9,864 nt of DNA, taken from the NCBI GenBank assembly GCA_003245395.1, contig QKDF01000010.1:1-9864 (forward strand), written 5' to 3'. The DNA comes from Clostridia bacterium. Its GTDB lineage: Bacteria > Bacillota > Clostridia > Oscillospirales > Oscillospiraceae. The position numbers were made by a program, and so were the translations under genes. Under the pieces are notes generated by a model. It was not told the origin of the DNA, made no database searches, and saw only the letters and a program-made list of their open reading frames with translations. How positions within the stretch are numbered: position 1 is the stretch's first letter; the number at the start of each line of letters is the position of its first letter. Below, one piece after another: positions 1-5,895 of this stretch.

Positions 1-14
1 AAATCAGATAAATT

Positions 15-37
15 AAGGCAGATATCACGCCTTTTTT
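15..37 (+). terminator. Weak terminator-like hairpin at the left edge
   Basis: A short inverted repeat, AAGGC at 15-19 and GCCTT at 29-33 with a 9-nt loop, runs directly into a T tract. It could end a gene lying to the left of the window. The stem is only 5 bp, so the call is weak. The loop and right arm contain ATATCACGCC, a 10-mer that also occurs in the right arm of the strong terminator at 5378-5417. Confidence 0.35.
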
Positions 38-58
38 ATGGTAAATCCGGCTTTTGTA

Positions 59-87
59 TTGACTTCCCATACGATCCCAAATATAAT
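59..87 (+). promoter_or_regulatory. Sigma-A promoter for the small ORF and met operon
   Basis: The -35 box TTGACT is at 59-64 and a perfect -10 box TATAAT at 82-87, with the optimal 17-bp spacer. Transcription should begin near 94-95, giving about 40 nt of leader before the small ORF. No comparably good promoter is visible between here and metF, so this is probably the main promoter of the whole methionine operon. Confidence 0.8.
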
Positions 88-135
88 ACGAAAAAAAGTA
101 TCTCTATCCGGATGCTTCTCAAGGAGGTGTGCAAA

Positions 136-279
136 ATGAGTTCTCTGTTTCATCAGCTGCTGCGGAGCAATTTTCGCTTTGGACGAATGCTGCACTCCCG
201 GGAACGCTGTCTGCGGGAGAATTTTTGCCGCTGCCGGGAGCCTCTCCATATACATGAGGCCTCATGCTGCGGCAAATAA
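136..279 (+). CDS. Small Cys-rich ORF (47 aa), possible leader peptide of the met operon
   Basis: I do not recognise this protein. The start is set by a near-perfect Shine-Dalgarno, AAGGAGGTG at 121-129, ending 6 nt before the ATG, and by the consensus promoter about 50 bp upstream. The 47-residue product is basic, with eight Arg. Its N-terminal half is mixed hydrophobic and basic, possibly an amphipathic helix. The C-terminal half is rich in possible metal ligands: Cys25, Cys31, Cys33, His38, His40, Cys44 and Cys45. It has no signal peptide or membrane segment. A strong terminator begins 12 nt after the stop codon and metF follows. It is either a free-standing small protein or a leader peptide whose translation controls readthrough into metF, with Cys codons the obvious candidates to be sensed. 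A perfect 14-bp palindrome lies at 253-266 within the ORF. Translation looks likely; function is unknown. Confidence 0.6.
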   Translation: MSSLFHQLLRSNFRFGRMLHSRERCLRENFCRCREPLHIHEASCCGK

Positions 280-291
280 TACCGTATTACC

Positions 292-334
292 GTGCCCGGG
301 AGTCATTGTTACCCCCGGGCACTTTTATTGTTTT
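292..334 (+). terminator. Intrinsic terminator or attenuator between small ORF and metF
   Basis: GTGCCCGGG (292-300) pairs perfectly with CCCGGGCAC (314-322) across a 13-nt loop, followed by TTTTATTGTTTT (323-334). This is a canonical Rho-independent terminator. It lies inside the transcribed leader of metF, so it either ends the small-ORF transcript or acts as a regulated attenuator. A segment inside the small ORF (194-202, ACTCCCGGG) is perfectly complementary to 295-303 and could form a competing antiterminator. Confidence 0.75.
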
Positions 335-390
335 CGGGCAGCCCGGAACATCAGTTCACCCACCCGCCCGAGTGGAAAAGGAGATCATAT

Positions 391-1257
391 ATGAAATTGA
401 ACCAGATTATCGGAGAAAAGCAGTTCTCTCTCTCTTTTGAGATTTTCCCGCCCAAAAACAACGGTCCTTACGAAAGCATTCAGGCCGCCATTGCGGAGAT
501 TGCCCAGCTCTCTCCCAGCTATATGAGCGTAACCTACGGCGCCGGCGGCGGAACCAGCGCCAGCACCGTTTCCATCGCCGCCGACCTGCAGAATACGTAT
601 CATGTGCCCGTCCTGGCGCATTTGAGCTGCATCAACTCCACCCGTGAGGGCGTCCACAGTCAGCTGGATGCTCTGCGGGCCGCGGGAATCGAAAACATTC
701 TGGCTTTGCGGGGAGATTTGGCCCCGGACGCGAAGCCCGAGGATCACTGGCACTATCATTACGCCGGCGAGTTGGTTCGGGAAATCCGGGAATACGGCGG
801 CTTTTGCATCGGCGGCGCCTGCTATCCCGAGGGGCATACCGAGTCTGCCACGCAAATGGAAGACATCGCACATCTGAAAGAAAAAGTGGATGCCGGGTGT
901 GATTTTCTGACCACACAGATGTTTTTTGACAATCATGTTTATTATAATTTCGTTTACAAGCTGCGGGAAGCGGGCATCCACGTCCCCGTGGTGGCCGGCA
1001 TCATGCCCGTGACCAATCTCAGCCAGATCCGCCGGATCACGGCGCTTTCCGGCACGGTGCTCCCCCAGCGCTTCCGCTATATTCTCGACCGCTTTGGGGG
1101 CACCCCCGCGGCCATGAAGCAGGCGGGCATCGCCTATGCCACCGAGCAAATCATCGACCTGTTTGCCAACGGCATCCCCGCGGTTCACGTCTACTCCATG
1201 AACAACCCTTCTGTGGCTCAAAAGATTCAGGAAAACCTTTCGGAGATTATCAAATGA
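391..1257 (+). CDS. metF: 5,10-methylenetetrahydrofolate reductase (MetF)
   Basis: A flavin-dependent cytoplasmic enzyme that reduces 5,10-methylene-THF to 5-methyl-THF, the methyl donor for MetH. The 288-residue product has the usual bacterial MetF length and TIM-barrel motifs in order: FEIFPP at 16-21, with Glu17 matching the catalytic Glu28 of E. coli MetF; VTYGAGGG at 47-54; LRGD at 106-109, the folate-contacting Asp loop; GACYPEGH at 142-149; and TQMFFD at 175-180. The ATG at 391 is chosen over an in-frame ATG at 292 because AAAAGGAG (376-383) lies just before it, the conserved domain begins at once after it, and 292 lies in the terminator hairpin. The stop overlaps the next gene's start (ATGA). 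With the downstream activation protein and MetH it forms the methyl branch of methionine synthesis. Confidence 0.96.
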   Translation: MKLNQIIGEKQFSLSFEIFPPKNNGPYESIQAAIAEIAQLSPSYMSVTYGAGGGTSASTVSIAADLQNTYHVPVLAHLSCINSTREGVHSQLDALRAAGIENILALRGDLAPDAKPEDHWHYHYAGELVREIREYGGFCIGGACYPEGHTESATQMEDIAHLKEKVDAGCDFLTTQMFFDNHVYYNFVYKLREAGIHVPVVAGIMPVTNLSQIRRITALSGTVLPQRFRYILDRFGGTPAAMKQAGIAYATEQIIDLFANGIPAVHVYSMNNPSVAQKIQENLSEIIK

Positions 1258-1934
1258 GTGCGGAATCATCTGTCCGAACCGTGGAGCTGCCCGCCCAATC
1301 GCTGGACATTCCCCGTGCATCTGTCTATCGATACATGGGGCTACGGAACTCTCAGCCGGAGGCGGAGCTCTCCGCTCTGACAGAAGCCTGTCTCTCCAGC
1401 TTCAGCAGTATTGTCCGTTATCGGGCATGTTTTCTGGTTTTTCCCATTCAGGGAACCGACAGAGGTGTGGATTTCGGTGCCTTTTTCGCACCCGGCAAAA
1501 GCCTGGCGAAAAACCTGTCGGGCTGCGACCGGGCCATTGTGTTCGCCGCCACCACGGGGATGGAGGCAGAGCTCCAGCGCAAACGCGCCGCCGTCACGTC
1601 TCCCGCGCAGGCCCTGGTGCTGGACGCCATCGGCACGGCCGCCGTGGAGTGCTTCTGCGACGCCCTGTGCGACCGCTGGCGGGAGGAATATGCAGGCAGC
1701 TTTCTGCGCCCCCGGTTCAGTCCCGGCTACGGAGATCTGCCTCTCAGCCTACAAAGGCCGCTTTTGTCGTGCCTTGACAGCAGCCGCAAGGCAGGTATTA
1801 CCCTGACAGACACGCTTTTGATGATTCCCCAAAAATCTGTGTCCGCGATTGTGGGAATCGGACGGACAGGCTGTACTGCCCGGTTCCACGACTGCACATT
1901 ATGTGATAAGCCGGAGTGTGCGTTCCGGCTGTAG
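1254..1934 (+). CDS. Stand-alone MetH reactivation-domain protein
   Basis: This 226-residue protein matches the vitamin B12-dependent methionine synthase activation domain, which in E. coli is the C-terminal module of MetH. It positions SAM and an electron donor to reductively methylate oxidised cob(II)alamin. The key signature RPRFSPGYGDLPL (152-164) corresponds to the conserved Arg...PGYP..PD SAM-binding region. The N-terminal stretch SLDIPRASVYRYMG (about 16-29) is also typical of clostridial stand-alone versions. The C-terminus carries a cysteine cluster, Cys207, Cys214, Cys217 and Cys222 (C-x6-C-x2-C-x4-C), which could bind a metal or Fe-S centre; this is absent from the E. coli MetH domain. 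The ATG overlaps the metF stop by 4 nt, with GGAG at 1242-1245. The next gene encodes a MetH that ends after its B12 domain, so the two proteins should act in trans. Confidence 0.88.
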   Translation: MSAESSVRTVELPAQSLDIPRASVYRYMGLRNSQPEAELSALTEACLSSFSSIVRYRACFLVFPIQGTDRGVDFGAFFAPGKSLAKNLSGCDRAIVFAATTGMEAELQRKRAAVTSPAQALVLDAIGTAAVECFCDALCDRWREEYAGSFLRPRFSPGYGDLPLSLQRPLLSCLDSSRKAGITLTDTLLMIPQKSVSAIVGIGRTGCTARFHDCTLCDKPECAFRL

Positions 1935-1942
1935 GAGAACGT

Positions 1943-4372
1943 ATGAATGTAATGGAATGTATCCGGAAGGGTCTTTTCTATCTGGACGGCGGAACCGGCT
2001 CCTGTCTGCAGGAGCGCGGCCTGAAGCCCGGAGAATTGCCCGAAACTTGGAATATAAGCCGTCCGGAAGAAATCATCGCGCTGAATCGCGCCTATTTCGA
2101 GGCGGGAAGCCATGCGGTCTGCGCCAACACCTTCGGCGCCAATGGATTGAAGTTTGACGGCATCTCCACGCCTTCGGTGGCGGAGATCATTCACGCCGCC
2201 ATTTCCTGCGCCAAAACGGCCAGAGACACCGCTGCGGGCGGGCAGGCCGACCGTTTCGTGGCGCTGGATATCGGCCCTCTGGGGCACCTGCTGGCCCCGC
2301 TGGGCGACGTGCCGTTTGAACGCGCCGTGGAGCTTTTTGCCGAGCAGGTGCGCGCCGGTGCGGAGGCCGGAGCCGACTTTATCCTGATTGAAACCATGAA
2401 TGACAGCTATGAAACCAAAGCCGCTGTCCTGGCTGCGAAGGAAAACTGCTCTTTGCCCGTGTTTGCCAGCAATGTGTACGACGAGAGCGGCAAGCTGATG
2501 ACCGGTGCCACGCCGGAGGCCATGGTGGCCATGCTGGAGGGACTGGGCGCCGACGCGGTGGGTATCAACTGCTCTCTGGGGCCGGAACGGATGCTGGAGC
2601 TGCTGCCGCGCTTTGTGCAATGCGCCTCGGTTCCCATCCTGGTAAAGCCCAATGCGGGTCTGCCCCGGTCCGAGGACGGCCGGACGGTATATGACGTGGG
2701 GCCCGAGGAATTCGCCGCTGTCATGGGGCAAATTGCCGCCGGCGGCGCCCGCATTGTCGGGGGCTGCTGCGGAACCACCCCGGAGTATCTCCGGGCATTG
2801 ACAGAACGGACACGGGACATTGCCCCGATGCCGGTAACGCCGAAGCACCGCTCCGTCATCAGTTCTTACTCCCACGCGGTGGAGTTCGGCGGTGCGCCGG
2901 TGCTGATCGGCGAGCGGATCAATCCCACCGGAAAAAAGCGCTTTAAAGAGGCACTGCGCAGCCATGACATCGGCTATATTCTCCGGGAGGGCATCGCGCA
3001 GGAAGAACAGGGCGTCCATGTGCTGGATGTCAACGTGGGACTGCCGGAAATCGACGAGCCCGCCATGTTGACCGACTGCGTCCGGGAGCTGCAGGGCGTG
3101 TCCGGTCTGCCGCTGCAGCTGGATACCTCCAGCCCCGTTGCCATGGAGCGTGCCATGCGGATTTACAACGGAAAGCCCATGATCAACTCCGTCAACGGAA
3201 ACCCCGAAAGCATGGACGCCGTATTCCCGCTGGTTCGGAAATACGGCGGTCTGGTGGTCTGTCTGACGCTGGACGAGCAGGGCATTCCGGATTCCGCCGA
3301 AGGACGCTTCGCCATCGCTGAGCGGATCGCCCGCCGCGCCGCGGAGTATGGAATCGGTATCCACGACCTGATCTTTGACCCCCTGGCCATGACCATCTCT
3401 TCCGATCAAAACGCGGCGCAGGTCACGCTGGCCACTATCCCTTTGATTCGGGAACGGCTGGGCGCCTGCTGCTCACTGGGCATATCCAACATTTCCTTCG
3501 GGCTGCCCAACCGGGATTTTATTACCGCTTCGTTCTTCACCATGGCCTTGACACAGGGCCTGAGCGCGGCGATCATGAATCCCTACTCCGCCGAAATGCG
3601 CAAGGCATATTTCAGTTATCTGGCTCTGGCCAATCTGGACCCCAACTGCCAGGAATATATCCGCTACGCGCAGGACGTGACGGTGGAGACCGCCTCTCCG
3701 GCGGCCGCTCCCGCAACCCGCAGATCAGAGACACCCGAGGGACTTCAGGGCGCCATCATCCGGGGGTTGAACGAGGAATCCGCCCGGCTGGCGCGGGAGG
3801 CTCTCTCCACGCTGGAGCCGCTCACGCTGATTAACGAGCAGATCGTGCCCGCACTGGACATCGTGGGGCAGGGCTTTGAAAATAAGACCGTTTTTCTTCC
3901 CCAGCTTCTTATGAGCGCCGAAGCGGCCAAGGCCGCGTTTGAGGAGGCTCGAAAGAAAATGCCCATCACTGGCGAGGTTGGCCCGGCTGTGATTTTGGCC
4001 ACCGTCAAGGGCGACATCCATGACATCGGCAAGAACATCGTCAAGGCCCTGATGGAGAATTACGGCTATCACGTCATTGATCTTGGCCGGGATGTACCGC
4101 CCGAGACCATTGTAGAGGCAGCCGTCCGGGATGACGTGAAGCTGGTGGGTTTGAGCGCGCTGATGACCACCACCGTGCCCGCCATGGCGGACACCATCGC
4201 CCTGCTGCGCGAGAAAAAGCCTGACTGCCGCGTAGTGGTGGGCGGCGCTGTGCTGACGCAGGAATACGCCGACCAGATCGGCGCAGACCGATACGCAAAA
4301 AACGCTATGGAGTCCGTGCGCTATGCCGCGCAGGTCTTTCAGCAGGCAGCACAAGAACCCAAAGCAGACTGA
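1943..4372 (+). CDS. metH: Cobalamin-dependent methionine synthase, lacking reactivation domain
   Basis: The 809-residue protein transfers a methyl group from 5-methyl-THF through cobalamin to homocysteine. Domains in order: a homocysteine-binding barrel (about 1-290) with zinc ligands Cys210 (GINCSLGP) and Cys275-Cys276 (GGCCGTTP); a pterin-binding barrel (about 318-575) with GERINPTG at 323-330 and LDTSS at 393-397; the four-helix cap (about 600-675); and the Rossmann B12 domain (about 680-800) with DIHDIG at 691-696, where His693 is the lower axial cobalt ligand, and VVGGAVLT (765-772). E. coli MetH is about 1,227 residues; this one stops after the B12 domain and the missing module is the preceding gene. 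The ATG at 1943 is preferred because GGAG at 1934-1937 sits 5 nt upstream and overlaps the previous stop. Another ATG at 1952 is too far away, and one at 1916 lies inside the previous gene. Confidence 0.95.
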   Translation: MNVMECIRKGLFYLDGGTGSCLQERGLKPGELPETWNISRPEEIIALNRAYFEAGSHAVCANTFGANGLKFDGISTPSVAEIIHAAISCAKTARDTAAGGQADRFVALDIGPLGHLLAPLGDVPFERAVELFAEQVRAGAEAGADFILIETMNDSYETKAAVLAAKENCSLPVFASNVYDESGKLMTGATPEAMVAMLEGLGADAVGINCSLGPERMLELLPRFVQCASVPILVKPNAGLPRSEDGRTVYDVGPEEFAAVMGQIAAGGARIVGGCCGTTPEYLRALTERTRDIAPMPVTPKHRSVISSYSHAVEFGGAPVLIGERINPTGKKRFKEALRSHDIGYILREGIAQEEQGVHVLDVNVGLPEIDEPAMLTDCVRELQGVSGLPLQLDTSSPVAMERAMRIYNGKPMINSVNGNPESMDAVFPLVRKYGGLVVCLTLDEQGIPDSAEGRFAIAERIARRAAEYGIGIHDLIFDPLAMTISSDQNAAQVTLATIPLIRERLGACCSLGISNISFGLPNRDFITASFFTMALTQGLSAAIMNPYSAEMRKAYFSYLALANLDPNCQEYIRYAQDVTVETASPAAAPATRRSETPEGLQGAIIRGLNEESARLAREALSTLEPLTLINEQIVPALDIVGQGFENKTVFLPQLLMSAEAAKAAFEEARKKMPITGEVGPAVILATVKGDIHDIGKNIVKALMENYGYHVIDLGRDVPPETIVEAAVRDDVKLVGLSALMTTTVPAMADTIALLREKKPDCRVVVGGAVLTQEYADQIGADRYAKNAMESVRYAAQVFQQAAQEPKAD

Positions 4373-4384
4373 GGAGGAATCAAC

Positions 4385-4783
4385 ATGAAAGCAGGACATC
4401 GCAGCGGCCTCACCGCCGTCGTGGTTTTAGTTCTGGCCGCCGTGATTTTAGCCGGCGTATGGTGGTTTGCCGCGCCGCACGCATCGGCGGGCGAAAAGCA
4501 CATCACCATTACGGTCACAGGGCAGGACGGAACCACACAGAGCTATCCGGTAGACACCGACGCGGCATATCTGAAGGAGGCGGCGGAGTCCGTCCTGACG
4601 CTGGAGGGCGAAGAGACCAAATACGGCTTTGCCGTCTATTCCATCAACGGCGAAACAGCGAATTTTGAAACTGATAAAGCCTATTGGGCCATCTATGTAA
4701 ATGGGGAATACGGCGATTACGGAATCGATCAGCAGCCCGTCACAAGCGGCGACACGTATGCGTTTGTTTACGAAAACTCCTGA
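4385..4783 (+). CDS. DUF4430 exported protein, possible cobalamin-binding
   Basis: The 132-residue protein has a basic N-terminus and one hydrophobic segment (about 10-29) followed by ASA-G at 33-36, a plausible signal peptidase I site. There is no lipobox Cys, so it is either released or stays anchored by the N-terminal helix. Residues about 39-131 match DUF4430, including YWAIYVNGEYGDYGID (about 98-113) and a terminal GDTYAFVYE. DUF4430 resembles the C-terminal beta domain of transcobalamin and intrinsic factor, hence a proposed role in holding cobalamin at the cell surface; substrate binding is inferred. The Shine-Dalgarno GAGGAGG (4371-4377) overlaps the metH stop, so it belongs to the same operon. 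Its last 26 nt overlap the S-component gene, which suggests the two products work together. Confidence 0.82.
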   Translation: MKAGHRSGLTAVVVLVLAAVILAGVWWFAAPHASAGEKHITITVTGQDGTTQSYPVDTDAAYLKEAAESVLTLEGEETKYGFAVYSINGETANFETDKAYWAIYVNGEYGDYGIDQQPVTSGDTYAFVYENS

Positions 4784-5297
4784 TCCTGACAAGGCCCGGA
4801 TCTCTCCCCGTATGCTCACAGAATTGGCGGTCTGCACCGCGGTGCTGTTCGGGCTGCAGATTGCCATGGCTCCCCTTCCGAATATTGAAGTCACCACCCT
4901 TCTTGTCATGCTCTATACGCGCTGGTTTCGGAGCCGGACACTTTGGATCGTCTATGTTTTTGCGGCGTTGGAAGGCATGGTTTATGGCTTTGGGCTGTGG
5001 TGGATCATGTATCTGTACGTGTGGACGCTTCTCTGGCTGGCAGTGACGCTGCTTGGGAAACGGCCAAGGCCGCCTCTTTTTTGGGCAGCTATAAGCGGTG
5101 CTTACGGCCTTGCGTTCGGTTTTCTCTGTTCGTTTCCCTACCTGGCTTTTGGCGGAATCCGCGTTGCCGCGGCCTGGTGGCTTGCCGGCATTCCTTTCGA
5201 CCTTGTCCATGGCTGCGGCAATTTTATTCTTGCAATGATTCTGTACCGCCCTCTTGCCGATCTGTATTTCCGGTTCGGTGGGGCTTCTCCGTCTTAA
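4758..5297 (+). CDS. ECF transporter S component, predicted cobalamin uptake, apparently shortened by a frameshift
   Basis: A 179-residue membrane protein with about six hydrophobic segments (roughly 21-39, 43-57, 62-80, 83-99, 108-130 and 148-166). It has S-component hallmarks: APLPNIE near the end of TM1 (38-44) and GIPFDLVHGCGN (144-155) before the last helix. S components bind a vitamin and join a shared EcfT-EcfA-EcfA' energising module, not present here. Position after metH and overlap with a DUF4430 gene argue for cobalamin, though other vitamins cannot be excluded. The ATG at 4758 lies inside the DUF4430 gene without a clear ribosome site, implying translational coupling; ATG 4812 is an alternative. 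The ORF ends at a TAA just after a GGGG run (5280-5283). Removing one G would continue the protein for 30 codons to a TGA at 5374-5376, directly before the terminator, so the C-terminus is probably shifted. Confidence 0.8.
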   Translation: MRLFTKTPDPDKARISPRMLTELAVCTAVLFGLQIAMAPLPNIEVTTLLVMLYTRWFRSRTLWIVYVFAALEGMVYGFGLWWIMYLYVWTLLWLAVTLLGKRPRPPLFWAAISGAYGLAFGFLCSFPYLAFGGIRVAAAWWLAGIPFDLVHGCGNFILAMILYRPLADLYFRFGGASPS

Positions 5298-5376
5298 AAA
5301 GCGGTCGGAGGAGTATGACAGCTCTGCCGAATGGGTTTCCGCAGACTTTATTACGGCAGATAAAAAATTTTCTTGA
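5284..5376 (+). pseudogene. Displaced 3' coding tail of the ECF S-component gene
   Basis: In the frame +1 relative to the S-component ORF, codons from CTT at 5284 run without a stop to TGA at 5374-5376. They would encode a 30-residue tail starting LLRLKKRSEEYDSS, a sensible cytoplasmic end for a membrane protein (basic patch after the last helix, then acidic and polar). The tail ends 1 nt before the operon terminator stem. This fits a gene that once ended at 5376 and gained one G in the GGGG at 5280-5283, or a sequencing error there. It is not thought to be a separate gene. Confidence 0.5.
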
Positions 5377-5377
5377 T

Positions 5378-5417
5378 AAAGACGGCGTGATATGCAGCAG
5401 CATATCACGCCGTCTTT
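5378..5417 (+). terminator. Perfect 18-bp terminator hairpin ending the met/B12 operon
   Basis: Bases 5378-5395 (AAAGACGGCGTGATATGC) are exactly complementary to 5400-5417 across a 4-nt AGCA loop. The stem is GC-rich and flanked by AAA on the left and TTT on the right, so it could work in both directions. The T tract is short (3 T, then GAC). Its place between the met operon and the PadR promoter supports a terminator role. Confidence 0.75.
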
Positions 5418-5471
5418 GACTTGGATACGTTACAGGCATGCGGACATTGGATTATTTTTTGAAATTCCCTC

Positions 5472-5499
5472 TTGACTTTTCTACGTATTGCCTTATACT
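5472..5499 (+). promoter_or_regulatory. Sigma-A promoter of the padR operon
   Basis: TTGACT (5472-5477) and TATACT (5494-5499) are separated by 16 bp. The predicted start of transcription is near 5506, within the palindrome described separately. This leaves a leader of about 78 nt before the PadR start codon. Confidence 0.7.
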
Positions 5500-5515
5500 A
5501 TGTATTACATAATAT
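5495..5515. promoter_or_regulatory. Probable PadR operator (autoregulatory palindrome)
   Basis: ATACTATGTA (5495-5504) and TACATAATAT (5506-5515) form an inverted repeat around one central base, with a single mismatch in 10 bp. It overlaps the -10 box and the expected transcription start. PadR-family dimers bind AT-rich palindromes containing ATGT/ACAT half-sites and usually repress their own operon; here the ATGTA/TACAT core fits. That this PadR binds it is inferred from position and form. Confidence 0.65.
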
Positions 5516-5541
5516 GCGATACGCAGTATTGCGCACCAATA

Positions 5542-5563
5542 CGGCAAGCATCGTCACTTGCCG
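5542..5563 (+). promoter_or_regulatory. Hairpin in the padR 5' leader
   Basis: CGGCAAG (5542-5548) pairs with CTTGCCG (5557-5563) over an 8-nt loop, ending 7 nt before the GGAAGGAG ribosome binding site (5571-5578). It has no T tract, so it is not a terminator. It may affect mRNA stability or translation, or be incidental. Confidence 0.35.
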
Positions 5564-5583
5564 GGCAGCAGGAAGGAGTTTTT

Positions 5584-5895
5584 ATGGATACGCAGAGAAA
5601 AAAGGGAGTTCTGGAGATCTGTGTGCTGGCAGCGCTGCAAAAGGAACCATCTTACGGTTACCGCATTGTCAGCGATCTGTCTCCCTACATTGACGTTTCG
5701 GAATCAACCCTGTATCCCATTCTTCGGCGTCTGGAGAGCAGCGGCTGTGTCTCCACATTTTCGCAGGAACACAATGGCCGTCTGCGAAAGTATTACCGCC
5801 TTGAGATTCCCGGCCAGGAAAAAATCCAACAGTTTCTGTCCGAAGCAGAGGAAATGCGCCGCATCTATCAATATGTTGAGGAGGAATATCAATGA
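5584..5895 (+). CDS. PadR-family transcriptional regulator
   Basis: This 103-residue cytoplasmic protein is a small PadR-type winged-helix regulator. Residues 7-75 carry the family pattern: KGVLEICVLAAL (7-18), SYGYRI (23-28), the recognition-helix region SESTLYPILRRLESSG (39-54), and the wing GRLRKYYRLE (65-74). A short C-terminal helix (about 76-103) should provide dimerisation. The ATG at 5584 is preceded by GGAAGGAG (5571-5578, 5-nt spacing); an in-frame ATG at 5488 lies in the promoter and is discounted. The gene overlaps the next ORF by 4 nt (ATGA), and PadR genes are often coupled to HAAS/DUF1700 partners like the one here. A palindrome over its promoter suggests autorepression. The inducing signal is unknown; relatives respond to phenolic acids, drugs or envelope stress. 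Confidence 0.92.
   Translation: MDTQRKKGVLEICVLAALQKEPSYGYRIVSDLSPYIDVSESTLYPILRRLESSGCVSTFSQEHNGRLRKYYRLEIPGQEKIQQFLSEAEEMRRIYQYVEEEYQ

Noticed and set aside
25..255. 76-codon minus-strand open frame at the left edge
   Set aside because: Covers the consensus plus-strand promoter and most of the small ORF and has no good ribosome site of its own.
94..390. SAM, T-box, tetrahydrofolate or cobalamin riboswitch before metF
   Set aside because: I looked for the conserved cores by eye (S-box GAGGGA/GGCAACC, T-box GGTGGNACC, B12 box GCCACTG) and found none. A covariance-model scan would settle it.
385..1320. 311-codon minus-strand open frame opposite metF
   Set aside because: Antisense to well-conserved MetF motifs, with no ribosome site or family features.
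1727..3409. 560-codon minus-strand open frame opposite metH
   Set aside because: It is antisense to a clearly conserved gene, has no recognisable domain, and its His/Gly/Gln-rich composition is typical of the antisense of GC-rich codons.
5315..5419. 34-codon ORF after the S component (ATG at 5315)
   Set aside because: The GGAGGAG before it is only 1 nt from the ATG and is better explained as GAG-GAG codons of the displaced tail; the ORF runs through the terminator hairpin.
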